Shown here: piece by piece, positions 50,701 through 59,570 of the stretch
Position numbering within the stretch: the stretch's first letter is position 1
Layout of the letters: every line of letters begins with the position of its first letter
DNA from: JBGSMF01 sp964651475
Lineage (GTDB): Bacteria > Chloroflexota > Anaerolineae > Fen-1058
NCBI GenBank assembly: GCA_964651475.1
Contig: CAZYXV010000004.1
Location: 62,001-126,000, forward strand
Length of the DNA: 64,000 nucleotides
Reading direction: 5' to 3'
Notes under the pieces: model-generated
What the model was told of the DNA's origin: nothing
Database searches by the model: none
What the model saw: the letters and a program-made list of their open reading frames with translations, nothing else
Program-made: the position numbers and the translations under genes

Positions 50701-50955
50701 ATGACACGCTCTATAATCCTGGCCTTGTTTACGTCGGTAGTTTGCCTGCTCGTGATCGGCGGGCCTATTGCTAATGCTTTGTTCCAGTCGCCTTTGGACG
50801 CGCCTGTGGCATCTGCCGTGATGACAGACACACCCTCAACTCCTCCCACCTTGATCTTGCCAACCTTTGTATCCAAATTGAGTTGGGTCGTTTTTGGCGC
50901 AGCGACTGCTACTGGCATTATTCTGACGGTCTCGCGGCGCTCGCAGCCTGCCTAA
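50701..50955 (+). CDS. Small membrane or secreted protein, probably from a leaderless mRNA
   Basis: 84 aa. A hydrophobic N-terminus (ILALFTSVVCLLVIGG) resembles a signal or first helix. The middle is Thr/Pro-rich, and a second hydrophobic stretch (WVVFGAATATGIILTV) ends in RRSQPA. There is no ribosome site; the promoter is immediately upstream. Function unknown. The glycosyltransferase gene starts three bases after its stop. Confidence 0.6.
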   Translation: MTRSIILALFTSVVCLLVIGGPIANALFQSPLDAPVASAVMTDTPSTPPTLILPTFVSKLSWVVFGAATATGIILTVSRRSQPA

Positions 50956-50958
50956 GTT

Positions 50959-52515
50959 ATGTCCCGCTGGCGTCACCTTTTTCCAGCCATTTTGTATGGA
51001 CTGGTGATGTTGGCTTTCATTTTGCGCGTGACGGCACTGGACGCGCAAAGCTTGTGGCGTGACGAGACGGACGCGCTGTGTTATGCTTTCGAGTTTCCAC
51101 ACCTGGCTGCTCACGCGCTCGCGCCTGAATTAGTGGGCGAGCTGGTTCTTCCCACCGCTTGTCCCTCTATCCCCCTGGTCTCGGCTCAAGATCCCTCTGT
51201 TTTCTCACGGCTATTCCAGGCTGCCAAAGCCACCATCCAACACAATGGCCCCCTGTATTATTTCCTCTTGCGTGGCTGGATTGCGTTTTGCGGTTACACA
51301 CCGTTTGCCCTGCGCTATTTTTCGCTTTTGCCGGGCGTCTTGTTGGTGCCACTGATGTATGCCTTGGGGCGGCGATTATTTGTGCCGCCCGGACAAGTTT
51401 GCCGGATTGAACAACCTATTGGATTATTGGCGGCGGCCTGCGCTGCCCTTTCGCCCTACTTTATTTGGTACAGCCAGGAAACCAAAATGTATGCGCTCGT
51501 ATTGGCGCTGGCCGTGTTGGCGATGTATGCGCTGCGCCGCGCCATGGATGGGCATTCTGCCTGGTGGGTGGTGATGGTGGCCGCCACCAGTGTGGGCATT
51601 TATCTGCACATCCTGGCCGCTCTCCTGATCCCGGTGGAATGTGCGGTGTGGGTATTTTGGTGTCCCCGGCCCGGGCGTAAATGGCTCGAGGCGCTGGCGG
51701 CGTTGGCTTGCCTCACTTTGCCCTACCTGCCACTTTTGTACTGGCAATTGCCGCTGGCTTTGACGCCGGCCAAAACCGGTTATCCTTTTTATCCCCTGTC
51801 CGAGATGATTTATATATTACTGTATGGATTTTCCACCGGCGTGGTGGGGCATCCGGCGGGATGGGTGATGCTCATTCCATTGGCCATCCTGGCGGCGGCG
51901 GGATTGATATGGGGGCGGGCTTGCGTGCAACACAAGCTGGGCATAATCGTCTGGATTGCATTGCCGATTTTGGTGCTGTACGTTGTTTCTTTGCGGCGCC
52001 CGATGTTCACGGATCGTTACCTCATTTGGATTGGCCCGGCGATTTACGTGTTGGTCGCGCTTGGCGTGCGCGCTCTGTGGCGGCAATCGCGTTTGGTCGG
52101 CTTGATGGTGGTGATACCGCTCCTCATCGCCTTGGGGCGCGGTATATATGTGCAGGCGGCGCAGCCTGTTAAATCGGATTTTCGCGCGGCGGCGCAGTTT
52201 GTGGCGCAGCAGGCCGGCTCGGGCGATTTGTTGCTGTTCCAGATTCCCCACGCTCGCTACACGTTTGATTATTATTATCCACGCTCGTTTGAGTGGGTGG
52301 ATGGTCTTTATACCAACTATGGTATGACAAACGACGAGATTGACGCACAAATGCGCGCCGCCATCGGCGCGCACAAGGCGGTGTGGCTGATAGCCTCTGA
52401 AGTGGCGATGTGGGATCAAAAATTCCAGGTGCTGGGCTGGCTAGATACGCACGCCCGTCGCACACAGGCCGGGCAATTCATGCTGGTGGACGCCTATCGT
52501 TACGAGTTGCCCTGA
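50959..52515 (+). CDS. GT-C-fold glycosyltransferase (dolichyl-P-mannose/ArnT-like)
   Basis: 518 aa, about ten membrane helices. The first external loop has SLWRDETDA, the acidic D-E motif of GT-C enzymes that use a polyprenyl-phosphate sugar. A large C-terminal extracytoplasmic part includes FDYYYPRSFEWVDGL. It probably glycosylates a surface protein or lipid; the acceptor is unknown. It converges with the aminopeptidase gene, their ends overlapping by 16 bp. Confidence 0.8.
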   Translation: MSRWRHLFPAILYGLVMLAFILRVTALDAQSLWRDETDALCYAFEFPHLAAHALAPELVGELVLPTACPSIPLVSAQDPSVFSRLFQAAKATIQHNGPLYYFLLRGWIAFCGYTPFALRYFSLLPGVLLVPLMYALGRRLFVPPGQVCRIEQPIGLLAAACAALSPYFIWYSQETKMYALVLALAVLAMYALRRAMDGHSAWWVVMVAATSVGIYLHILAALLIPVECAVWVFWCPRPGRKWLEALAALACLTLPYLPLLYWQLPLALTPAKTGYPFYPLSEMIYILLYGFSTGVVGHPAGWVMLIPLAILAAAGLIWGRACVQHKLGIIVWIALPILVLYVVSLRRPMFTDRYLIWIGPAIYVLVALGVRALWRQSRLVGLMVVIPLLIALGRGIYVQAAQPVKSDFRAAAQFVAQQAGSGDLLLFQIPHARYTFDYYYPRSFEWVDGLYTNYGMTNDEIDAQMRAAIGAHKAVWLIASEVAMWDQKFQVLGWLDTHARRTQAGQFMLVDAYRYELP

Positions 52516-54437
52516 CTGGTGTCCACCAACCCCAGCTTTTCCATCCACCTGAAAAATTCGGTCAGCATGGCCGCGCTGCGTTGGCCGCTTTCCAACTCTA
52601 CGCACTCGATAATTTGCGCCAGCGTGCGTTTGCCATCTGCCCAGTACATGGCTACCGTCTGAAGAACCTGGTCGGCCCGCTCCAATTTTTGATTGAATGC
52701 CCAAAACGCTTCCTGGTCGGCCTCGCTCATTCTGTATTGATATGGACGCGCGCTCACCTGGGCTGGAAAGACGCGGCGCGGCGTGAGGGCTGGCACATCT
52801 GCAACGGGGATACTCGGCTCGCCGACAATGTCTTTGCAGCGCGCCCACTCATTTTCCACGCTCGCCTGCGCCTCAGCCTTGAACGGTTGCACATCCACCG
52901 GCCCTAAGCGGGTCAGCGAGTCGAGCGCGGCGAGGTGGCGCTCCAGGACGAAATCCAACACGCGGCGCAAATGCGGCCCGGCGGCTCGACCGGCCATCAC
53001 CTGCGTCACGGCGGCCTGTGCGCGCTCGATAACCCGCACTTTGAAGCGCGCGTTCATCTCGTGCGCCAGCCAGCCGGCTTGTTGCGCGCCGGCCGTCGCC
53101 AGCCAATACGCATACGCCGCCGCCAGCGACGCCGCGCGCGCCAGCGAATCTGGACTGACCTTGTCAATCGTGTCGGCCGTGGTGTGATAAAACTTGTCCG
53201 GCCACTGATTGATAGCCGGCGTGGGGATGCCCACTTGCGGATCGCTCAGAATATAATGGTCGCTCCCGCCCGAAAATGGCATGACGGCGTGGCGGAACAG
53301 CGGAAAGCCATAAGGCGCAGCGCCCTTGTCCTCGTAAAGCTCCTCGCGTATGCGCTCCAACAAGACCGGAGCAAAGCTGGGCAGCGCCTCGCATGGACGT
53401 TCGATCAACATCACACTGCCGGTTTGCGCCTGGTCCTCGCCCACCATATCCAGGTTAAGCCCTGCCACAATTCGCCCCAGTTCGCCTTCGCGCGCCGCCA
53501 GGTACGGATACGTGCCAGTCATCTCCGGCATCCACAAAAAACGAATCGTTCGCTGTGGACGAGGCAGCGCGCCATCTTGAATCAATTTGTGCAAAACGCG
53601 CGCCGCTTCCATCGTCGCCGCCGCGCCCGAAGCATTATCGTTGGCGAACGGGGCGGGGTGACACAAGTGACTGACCACGATCACTTCTGTTTCATCGCCG
53701 GGGATGGACGCCGATACATCCTCGATAGCGCCGTCATACAGCCTGGCCTCTACCCGCGCGCGAACGCGCACCGGCTTGCCTTCGGCCGCCTGCTTGCTCA
53801 CCAGGTCACGCAGCCATTGCCCGCGCCGGGGACTGAGCGAGAACCCAAAGCACGGTTTGTTTTCCTTTGACCACCAAAAGGCGGCGTATTGTATCGCGTC
53901 TGGCAAGGCCATGGGAGGGCACACCGGTTCAAAGCTGCGCATTCCATCCAAGAGAATGCCCGCTGCGCCGAATTTTTCCACCGCCAGCGCGTGTACGCGC
54001 ATCGCGTTGCCGCGCGTCAAGACCATCTTGCCGCGCACATCCAGGTTTTCGTAATCGCTTGCTTGTTCACCTGTGTCCAGGGCCACTACTTCACATTCGC
54101 CATCGAACGATACACTGCGCGGGATCAGGCTGAGCGGCACCGCCCGGTAATCGGCCAGCGTGCACGCTTCGCCTTCCGGCTCAATCAGGTGCAGAGTTCC
54201 ATATTGAGCGTCCCATTCTTGAAACATCTTTTCGCCCCAATACGCCGTATCGTAATTAGCAGCAAATGTTAAAAGCTCAGCGCGCAATCCCCAGGCGTGG
54301 AGTTGGTCGAGCACGTACAACGCGGCCTGGCGATAACCGGTGCTGGCTTGAATGCGATGATGCCGGCTGATGCTGTCCACCAGTCTAAGCGTTGCTTGTC
54401 CAGAACATTCGGCGCGTATCAAATCAAGTTTAAACAT
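52500..54437 (-). CDS. M28/DUF4910-type zinc aminopeptidase
   Basis: 645 aa. A PA-like insert (LDVRGKMVLTRGNAMRVHAL, shown in part) lies before the catalytic region. The zinc site segments are VVSHLCHPAPFANDNASGAA, LWMPEMTG and FSGGSDHYILSDP with INQWPDKFYHTTADT, the M28-like His/Asp/Glu pattern in DUF4910/DUF2172-type proteins. A C-terminal helical region of about 150 residues ends in a winged-helix-like segment. No signal peptide, so cytosolic. ATG 54437 follows AGGAG. Peptide substrates are not known. Confidence 0.8.
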   Translation of the reverse strand: MFKLDLIRAECSGQATLRLVDSISRHHRIQASTGYRQAALYVLDQLHAWGLRAELLTFAANYDTAYWGEKMFQEWDAQYGTLHLIEPEGEACTLADYRAVPLSLIPRSVSFDGECEVVALDTGEQASDYENLDVRGKMVLTRGNAMRVHALAVEKFGAAGILLDGMRSFEPVCPPMALPDAIQYAAFWWSKENKPCFGFSLSPRRGQWLRDLVSKQAAEGKPVRVRARVEARLYDGAIEDVSASIPGDETEVIVVSHLCHPAPFANDNASGAAATMEAARVLHKLIQDGALPRPQRTIRFLWMPEMTGTYPYLAAREGELGRIVAGLNLDMVGEDQAQTGSVMLIERPCEALPSFAPVLLERIREELYEDKGAAPYGFPLFRHAVMPFSGGSDHYILSDPQVGIPTPAINQWPDKFYHTTADTIDKVSPDSLARAASLAAAYAYWLATAGAQQAGWLAHEMNARFKVRVIERAQAAVTQVMAGRAAGPHLRRVLDFVLERHLAALDSLTRLGPVDVQPFKAEAQASVENEWARCKDIVGEPSIPVADVPALTPRRVFPAQVSARPYQYRMSEADQEAFWAFNQKLERADQVLQTVAMYWADGKRTLAQIIECVELESGQRSAAMLTEFFRWMEKLGLVDTSQGNS

Positions 54438-54521
54438 GTTTTTACTCCTGTGGTATCTCGTTGACATTTTTTGCGTGCGTTGCGCGGAATTTGTCCTTCA
54501 CCTTAAAATTTCCCAAACCAC

Positions 54522-54577
54522 TAGACTTTTTTGGGAAAAGTGGTGTATAATATGGGATAAAGTGGGGTAAAGTGGGG
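54522..54577 (+). promoter_or_regulatory. mraZ promoter with MraZ-box repeats
   Basis: TAGACT (54522-54527), 18 bp, TATAAT (54546-54551), followed at once by three TGGGR repeats at 54553, 54563 and 54573 with exact 10-bp spacing. This is the known MraZ operator form, placed to allow MraZ to block its own operon. Confidence 0.85.
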
Positions 54578-54632
54578 AATTTTTGCATCCTGAGCCTGTG
54601 ATTCTTGTCAAAAAGTGGGAGAACTCGAAATA

Positions 54633-55061
54633 ATGTTTTTGGGCGAGTTTACACATACGGTTGACGAAAAAGGGCGATTGACCATGCCAGCCAAGTTTCG
54701 CCCGGCCTTGGCGGATGGCGTCGTCGTCACACGCGGATTGGATGGGTGCTTGTTTATTTTCACAATGTCCCATTTCAAAACCCTGGCGGAACAGGCAGCC
54801 AGCATTCCATTGACGCACGCCGAAGGCCGTGACTTTATGCGCATGTTGTTTTCCGGCGCTTCGGATCTCGACCTGGATAAACAGGGGCGCATTTTGCTGC
54901 CCCAGGTGTTGCGCGAGTTTGCCGGCCTGGATGGCGAAGTCACTGTCGTCGGCGTGAATACGCGCATCGAAGTGTGGCGCACGAGCGCCTGGACGAGCCG
55001 GCGCGAACAATTTGAAGGCGGCGCCTTGGACTCGGAACATTGGTCACAGTTGGGAATCTGA
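54633..55061 (+). CDS. mraZ: Transcriptional regulator MraZ
   Basis: 142 aa, two SpoVT/AbrB-type halves. The start MFLGEFTHTVDEKGRLTMPAKF is the family N-terminus (first copy of DxKGR), and DLDKQGRILLPQVLREFAG is the second. It binds TGGGN repeats, which are present in its own promoter. ATG 54633 has GGGAGA ten bases upstream; GTG 54615 is a less likely start. First gene of the dcw cell-division and wall cluster. Confidence 0.95.
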   Translation: MFLGEFTHTVDEKGRLTMPAKFRPALADGVVVTRGLDGCLFIFTMSHFKTLAEQAASIPLTHAEGRDFMRMLFSGASDLDLDKQGRILLPQVLREFAGLDGEVTVVGVNTRIEVWRTSAWTSRREQFEGGALDSEHWSQLGI

Positions 55062-55073
55062 CGCCACATTCCA

Positions 55074-56024
55074 ATGGACGAGGCCCAACCCGAAACTAGA
55101 ATTTTACACATTCCTGTTCTTTTACAAGAGACGCTTGATTTGCTTGCCGTCCGCGCCGGCGGGCGTTACATAGATGGCACGCTGGGCGGCGCAGGACACG
55201 CGGCTGCTATTTTGCACGCATCGCAGCCCAACGGCCGCTTGTTGGGACTGGACGCTGACCCGGCGGCCATCGCTCGAGCGCGCCAGCGATTGGCGTGTTT
55301 CGGGCCGCGCGCCACGGTGGTGCAGTCGCCGTTCGACGAGATCGAGCCTATCGCGCGCCAACACGATTTTGCGCTGGTTGACGGCATCGTGTTGGATCTG
55401 GGCTTGTCGTCGGATCAGCTGGCCGACGCAGCACGCGGCTTTTCGTTCATCACCGGCGGCCGGCTGGATATGCGCTTTGACCCAACCCGCGGCGCGCCGG
55501 CCAGCGTGTTGGTGAACGAGTGGAGCGCCGACGACCTGGCAGATGTATTTTACCGCTATGGAGAAGAACGCGCCAGCCGCAAAATCGCGCAGGCCATCGT
55601 TCGCGCCCGCCCGATTGATACGGCGGAGCAATTGGCGCGCGTTGTCGAGCGCGTGATGGGACGAGGCGGCCAGCGAATTCACCCGGCCACCCGAATTTTT
55701 CAGGCATTGCGAATTGCCGTGAACGACGAACTGGACGCATTAGGGCGAACCTTGCCGCAGACGATTCGGCTGCTGCGGCCCGGCGGGCGGCTGGCCATTA
55801 TGTCATTTCATTCGTTAGAAGATCGGATCGTAAAAACGTTTTTAAAGAATGAATCCAGAGATTGCATCTGCTCCCCCCACCAGCCTGTATGCACGTGCAA
55901 TCATCGAGCGACATTAAAAACGGTCACAATCAAACCCGTCACACCGGGCATACAGGAAATGCGCGCTAACCCCCGGGCGCGCAGCGCCAAGTTACGTGTA
56001 GCCGAGCGGCTCGAAGGTCACTAG
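55074..56024 (+). CDS. rsmH: 16S rRNA (cytosine-1402-N4)-methyltransferase
   Basis: Methylates C1402 of 16S rRNA. 316 aa. HIPVLLQETLDLL, the SAM site YIDGTLGGAGHA, LDLGLSSDQL and the C-terminal FHSLEDRIVK are all typical of RsmH. Usual second gene of the dcw cluster, 12 bases after mraZ. Confidence 0.95.
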   Translation: MDEAQPETRILHIPVLLQETLDLLAVRAGGRYIDGTLGGAGHAAAILHASQPNGRLLGLDADPAAIARARQRLACFGPRATVVQSPFDEIEPIARQHDFALVDGIVLDLGLSSDQLADAARGFSFITGGRLDMRFDPTRGAPASVLVNEWSADDLADVFYRYGEERASRKIAQAIVRARPIDTAEQLARVVERVMGRGGQRIHPATRIFQALRIAVNDELDALGRTLPQTIRLLRPGGRLAIMSFHSLEDRIVKTFLKNESRDCICSPHQPVCTCNHRATLKTVTIKPVTPGIQEMRANPRARSAKLRVAERLEGH

Positions 56025-56104
56025 CTCGTTTTGCATCCAGTTGAGGCGCGGCGCATTGCTTTGACTCGACATCCCAAAACGCCCTCACCATAGGATTGGG
56101 GAAG

Positions 56105-56467
56105 ATGAATCGGTTTTCAAGATGGGCGACGCATGTTAAACGAAGCGGTTGGTCAGGCCGGCAGGTGGCTGTGCGCCTGGGCCTGATTGTGCTGCTCGTT
56201 GGGTTGGTGGCATGGTTGTACCTGGTCCAGGCCAGCCAGATGTCTACTGTGGGGCGGCGCCTGGAAACAATGCGAGAGCAATACGACCAGCTCGAACGTG
56301 AAAATGCCGAGTTGCTTTACCAGATTTCGCAGGAAGCCAATATCGTTCGCTTGCAGCAGCGCTCCGCCGAAATGGGATTGATCCCGGCTGAAGCGGTGGA
56401 ATATTTGCCGGTGACGGCAGACGAGGCGGCTTTCGGCAACACGCAAGCGGAGAGGAAAATTCCGTGA
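56105..56467 (+). CDS. FtsL/DivIC-like cell-division protein
   Basis: About 120 aa: short basic cytosolic part, one membrane helix (LGLIVLLVGLVAWLYLVQA) and an external coiled coil (RRLETMREQYDQLERENAEL) with leucine-type spacing. The C-terminal AEMGLIP resembles the end of the FtsL/DivIC zipper. Placement between rsmH and ftsI is that of ftsL. Sequence identity in this family is low, so the name is from topology and context. Confidence 0.8.
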   Translation: MNRFSRWATHVKRSGWSGRQVAVRLGLIVLLVGLVAWLYLVQASQMSTVGRRLETMREQYDQLERENAELLYQISQEANIVRLQQRSAEMGLIPAEAVEYLPVTADEAAFGNTQAERKIP

Positions 56468-58149
56468 GTGAGAGCTTGCGCCGCCGCTTAATGGTGCTCG
56501 TCGCCGTCGAAGCGATGGTGGTCGTCTTGATCGTGGCCCAACTGGCCCGCTTGCAGGTGGTCGAGCACACGCGTCTAAAAGCGTGGGCTGTTCAAAGCCA
56601 GCTGCACAGCCGCCGCCTCGCTGCGCCGCGCGGGCAGATTTGGGATCGCAACCATAATCTATTGGTGGGCAATACCACGCTTTACCAGGTGTTGGCTGAC
56701 CCGATTAACATTGTGGATATTAACCGGGCAGTGGTCTCGCTTTCTTCGATATTGGGCAAATCGCCCGGTGATTTGCGCGCCCAGATGGCGTCCAGCCCCA
56801 CGCATACATTGTTGGGAACGGGATTGGCCGTGCCGATTGGTCAGGCCGTTGACCAGCTTGACCTGTGGGCCGTGTACGCCGAGCCGTACTGGCAGCGGGC
56901 TTATCCCGAAGGCTCATTGGCCGCGCACTCGCTGGGATTTGTCAACGCCGAAGGCACGGGCTATTACGGCGTGGAAGGATACTATGATAATCGCCTGCGA
57001 GGCCAAGAGGTGACGTTGAGTTTGGTGGAGGATGTTTGGTTTGGGCTTTCGCCGTTTGATTTCAGGAGCACAGCCAACCCGCGCCCCGGCGCAGATTTGG
57101 TGTTGACCCTTGACCGGACCTTTCAGGCATTGACCGAGGCCGAATTGACTCGCGCGCTGGCCGAGACTGGCGCGCAGCGAGGCACAATTATTGTGATGAA
57201 CCCGCGCACCGGCGAGATTTTGGCGCTGGCAAACTTGCCCACCTTCGACGCCACCGCCTATACTACAACGCCAGCCGAGTTATTCACCAATCCGGCCGTC
57301 AGTTCAGCTTACGAGCCTGGATCGGTGTTCAAGATTCTGACGATGGGAGCAGCTTTACAAGAGGGAATGGTGCAGCCCGATAGTGTGTACAACGATACAC
57401 CCTGCCTCGAAGTGGGCGGGCAGGTGATTTGCAACTGGGACCGCAAAGGGCACGGCGCGTCTACGATGCTGGATTTGCTGGCGTATTCATCCAACGTCGG
57501 GGCGGCTACGGTGGCCACGCGCATGGGTGCGCAGGCGTTTTATCGCGGCATCCAGGCGTTCGGCGTCGGCCAGCCAACGGGTGTGGATATGCAGGGCGAG
57601 GGGCGCGGCAGCTTGAGGGTTCCCGGTGACCTGGAGTGGCACGAGAGCGATCTGGCAACGAACGCTTTTGGGCAGGGGCTTTCGACAACGCCCATCCAAA
57701 TGATTGCGGCCGTCGCCGCGGTGGCGAATGATGGAATCATGATGCGCCCGCACGTGGTGGCGCACATGGTTGACGGCGGCCAGTCGCAGGCGGCGCGTCC
57801 GGCTATCCTGGCGCAGCCACTCTCGCCCCAAACGGCGCATACACTCACAGAGATGCTGGCGCAGGCTATCGAGCGCGAAGTTCCACTGGCGCGCGTGCCG
57901 GGCTATCGTATCGCTGGCAAAACCGGCACGGCGCAGATTCCCATCCCCGGCGGGTACGACGATCCGTGGACGATTGCGTCGTTTGTGGGCTATGGGCCGG
58001 TGAGCGATCCGCAGCTGATTATCCTGGTCAAGCTCGACCGGCCAACGATTTCGCCGTATGGCTCGACGACGGCCGCGCCGGTATTCCAACGCCTGGCGGC
58101 GCGCCTGTTCATTTTGATGGGCATTCCACCCGATCAGGCTTTAAATTAA
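56464..58149 (+). CDS. ftsI: Penicillin-binding protein 2/FtsI, septal transpeptidase
   Basis: 561 aa, class B PBP that cross-links septal peptidoglycan. One N-terminal membrane helix, RGQIWDRN pedestal motif, then the transpeptidase triads: Ser287-x-x-Lys290 (EPGSVFK), S342-S-N344 and KTG at 486-488 (GKTGTAQ). No PASTA domain at the end. It overlaps the ftsL-like gene by four bases. Confidence 0.93.
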   Translation: MSESLRRRLMVLVAVEAMVVVLIVAQLARLQVVEHTRLKAWAVQSQLHSRRLAAPRGQIWDRNHNLLVGNTTLYQVLADPINIVDINRAVVSLSSILGKSPGDLRAQMASSPTHTLLGTGLAVPIGQAVDQLDLWAVYAEPYWQRAYPEGSLAAHSLGFVNAEGTGYYGVEGYYDNRLRGQEVTLSLVEDVWFGLSPFDFRSTANPRPGADLVLTLDRTFQALTEAELTRALAETGAQRGTIIVMNPRTGEILALANLPTFDATAYTTTPAELFTNPAVSSAYEPGSVFKILTMGAALQEGMVQPDSVYNDTPCLEVGGQVICNWDRKGHGASTMLDLLAYSSNVGAATVATRMGAQAFYRGIQAFGVGQPTGVDMQGEGRGSLRVPGDLEWHESDLATNAFGQGLSTTPIQMIAAVAAVANDGIMMRPHVVAHMVDGGQSQAARPAILAQPLSPQTAHTLTEMLAQAIEREVPLARVPGYRIAGKTGTAQIPIPGGYDDPWTIASFVGYGPVSDPQLIILVKLDRPTISPYGSTTAAPVFQRLAARLFILMGIPPDQALN

Positions 58150-58164
58150 TGGTGGGCGTTTGAG

Positions 58165-59568
58165 ATGAGGTTATTTGACGTTATCGAAATACTTGGCGGC
58201 CAGGCGCCGCGCGAAATGGATCAAATCATCCATCGCGCGGTGGCAGATAGCCGCGAGGCTGGGCCGGGCGACCTGTTTGTGGCGCTGCCCGGCGAGCAAA
58301 CCGACGGGCATAATTTTGTGGCCGCGGCTTTTGCGCGCGGCGCGGCGGCGGCGCTCATTCACAAAGACGCGCCGGCAGATTGCCAGGTGATTGATTTGCG
58401 CTCCACGCCGCTTGATCTTTCAACGTTCAACTTGCCCGTCTGCCTGCGCGTCGAAAACACGCTGTCCGCCTTGCAGCGCCTGGGCGAGGTGTGGCGAGCG
58501 CGTTTTGACGTGCGCGTGATCGGCGTCACCGGCAGTGTGGGCAAGAGCAGCACCAAAGAGTTGACCTGGGCCGTGCTTTCGCACCGATTCAACACGTACA
58601 AAAATGAAGGCAACTTGAATAGTGAAATTGGCCTGCCCATGGCATTGTTGGAGTTGAACGAAGATCACGAGCGGGCCGTGCTGGAAATGGGCATGTTTGC
58701 CGTTGGCGAGATTGCATTGTTGTGCCGGCTGGCTATGCCGGCCGTCGGCATCGTCACAAACGTCGGGCCGGTGCACCTCAGCCGCCTGGGCAGTATCGAA
58801 GCGATTGCGCAAGCCAAGGCGGAACTGGTCGAGGCGCTGCCCCAAGACGGGACGGCGATTTTGAACTACGACGATCCCCTGGTGCGCAAGATGGCTGAGA
58901 AAACGCGCGCGCGCGTGATTTACTATGGCCTGGATCCGCGCGCCGATTTGTGGGCCGATCACATCGAAGGCGTGGGGCTGGAAGGCATTACGTTCCGCCT
59001 GCACTATCAGGGTGAGGTGATGCACGTTCGCGCCCCGCTGCTGGGGCGCCACAGTGTTCACACCAGCCTGCGCGCAGCGGCGGCGGGATTGGTGGAAGGG
59101 ATGAGTTGGGATCACGTGCTGGCCGGTTTGCAAGATCGCCGCGCCGCGCTGCGATTAGTGGCGGTGCCCGGCCCCAACGATTCGACGATTCTGGACGACA
59201 CGTACAACGCCAGCCCCGCTTCGACACTCGCCGCGCTGAATTTGTTGGACGACATGCAAGGGCGCAAAATCGCTGTGTTGGGCGACATGTTGGAATTGGG
59301 CGATTACGAGATCGCTGGCCACCGCATAGTGGGTGGACGCGTGGCGCAGGTGGCCGATGTGCTGGTGACAGTTGGCGAGCGCGGACGTATCATTGCCCAA
59401 GAAGCCCTGGCCGGCGGCATGAAATCCGATTGTGTGTTGATGTGCGCCACTAACGAGCAAGCCATTGAGCATTTGCAGGCGCTCGTCGCGCCAGGTGACT
59501 TTATCCTGATCAAAGGGTCGCGCGGCATGCAAATGGAAAACATTGTTTCCAAGTTGAGCAAAGGATAA
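58165..59568 (+). CDS. murF: UDP-MurNAc-tripeptide--D-Ala-D-Ala ligase
   Basis: Adds D-Ala-D-Ala to the wall precursor. 467 aa. The ATP loop is GVTGSVGKSSTKE; NEGNLNSEIGLP, EMGM, TNVGPVHL and DTYNASPAS follow in the order of Mur ligases of the MurF type. It lies directly after ftsI, where murE would usually come first; no murE or murD is present before the window end. Sixteen bases separate it from ftsI. Confidence 0.94.
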   Translation: MRLFDVIEILGGQAPREMDQIIHRAVADSREAGPGDLFVALPGEQTDGHNFVAAAFARGAAAALIHKDAPADCQVIDLRSTPLDLSTFNLPVCLRVENTLSALQRLGEVWRARFDVRVIGVTGSVGKSSTKELTWAVLSHRFNTYKNEGNLNSEIGLPMALLELNEDHERAVLEMGMFAVGEIALLCRLAMPAVGIVTNVGPVHLSRLGSIEAIAQAKAELVEALPQDGTAILNYDDPLVRKMAEKTRARVIYYGLDPRADLWADHIEGVGLEGITFRLHYQGEVMHVRAPLLGRHSVHTSLRAAAAGLVEGMSWDHVLAGLQDRRAALRLVAVPGPNDSTILDDTYNASPASTLAALNLLDDMQGRKIAVLGDMLELGDYEIAGHRIVGGRVAQVADVLVTVGERGRIIAQEALAGGMKSDCVLMCATNEQAIEHLQALVAPGDFILIKGSRGMQMENIVSKLSKG

Positions 59569-59570
59569 AA

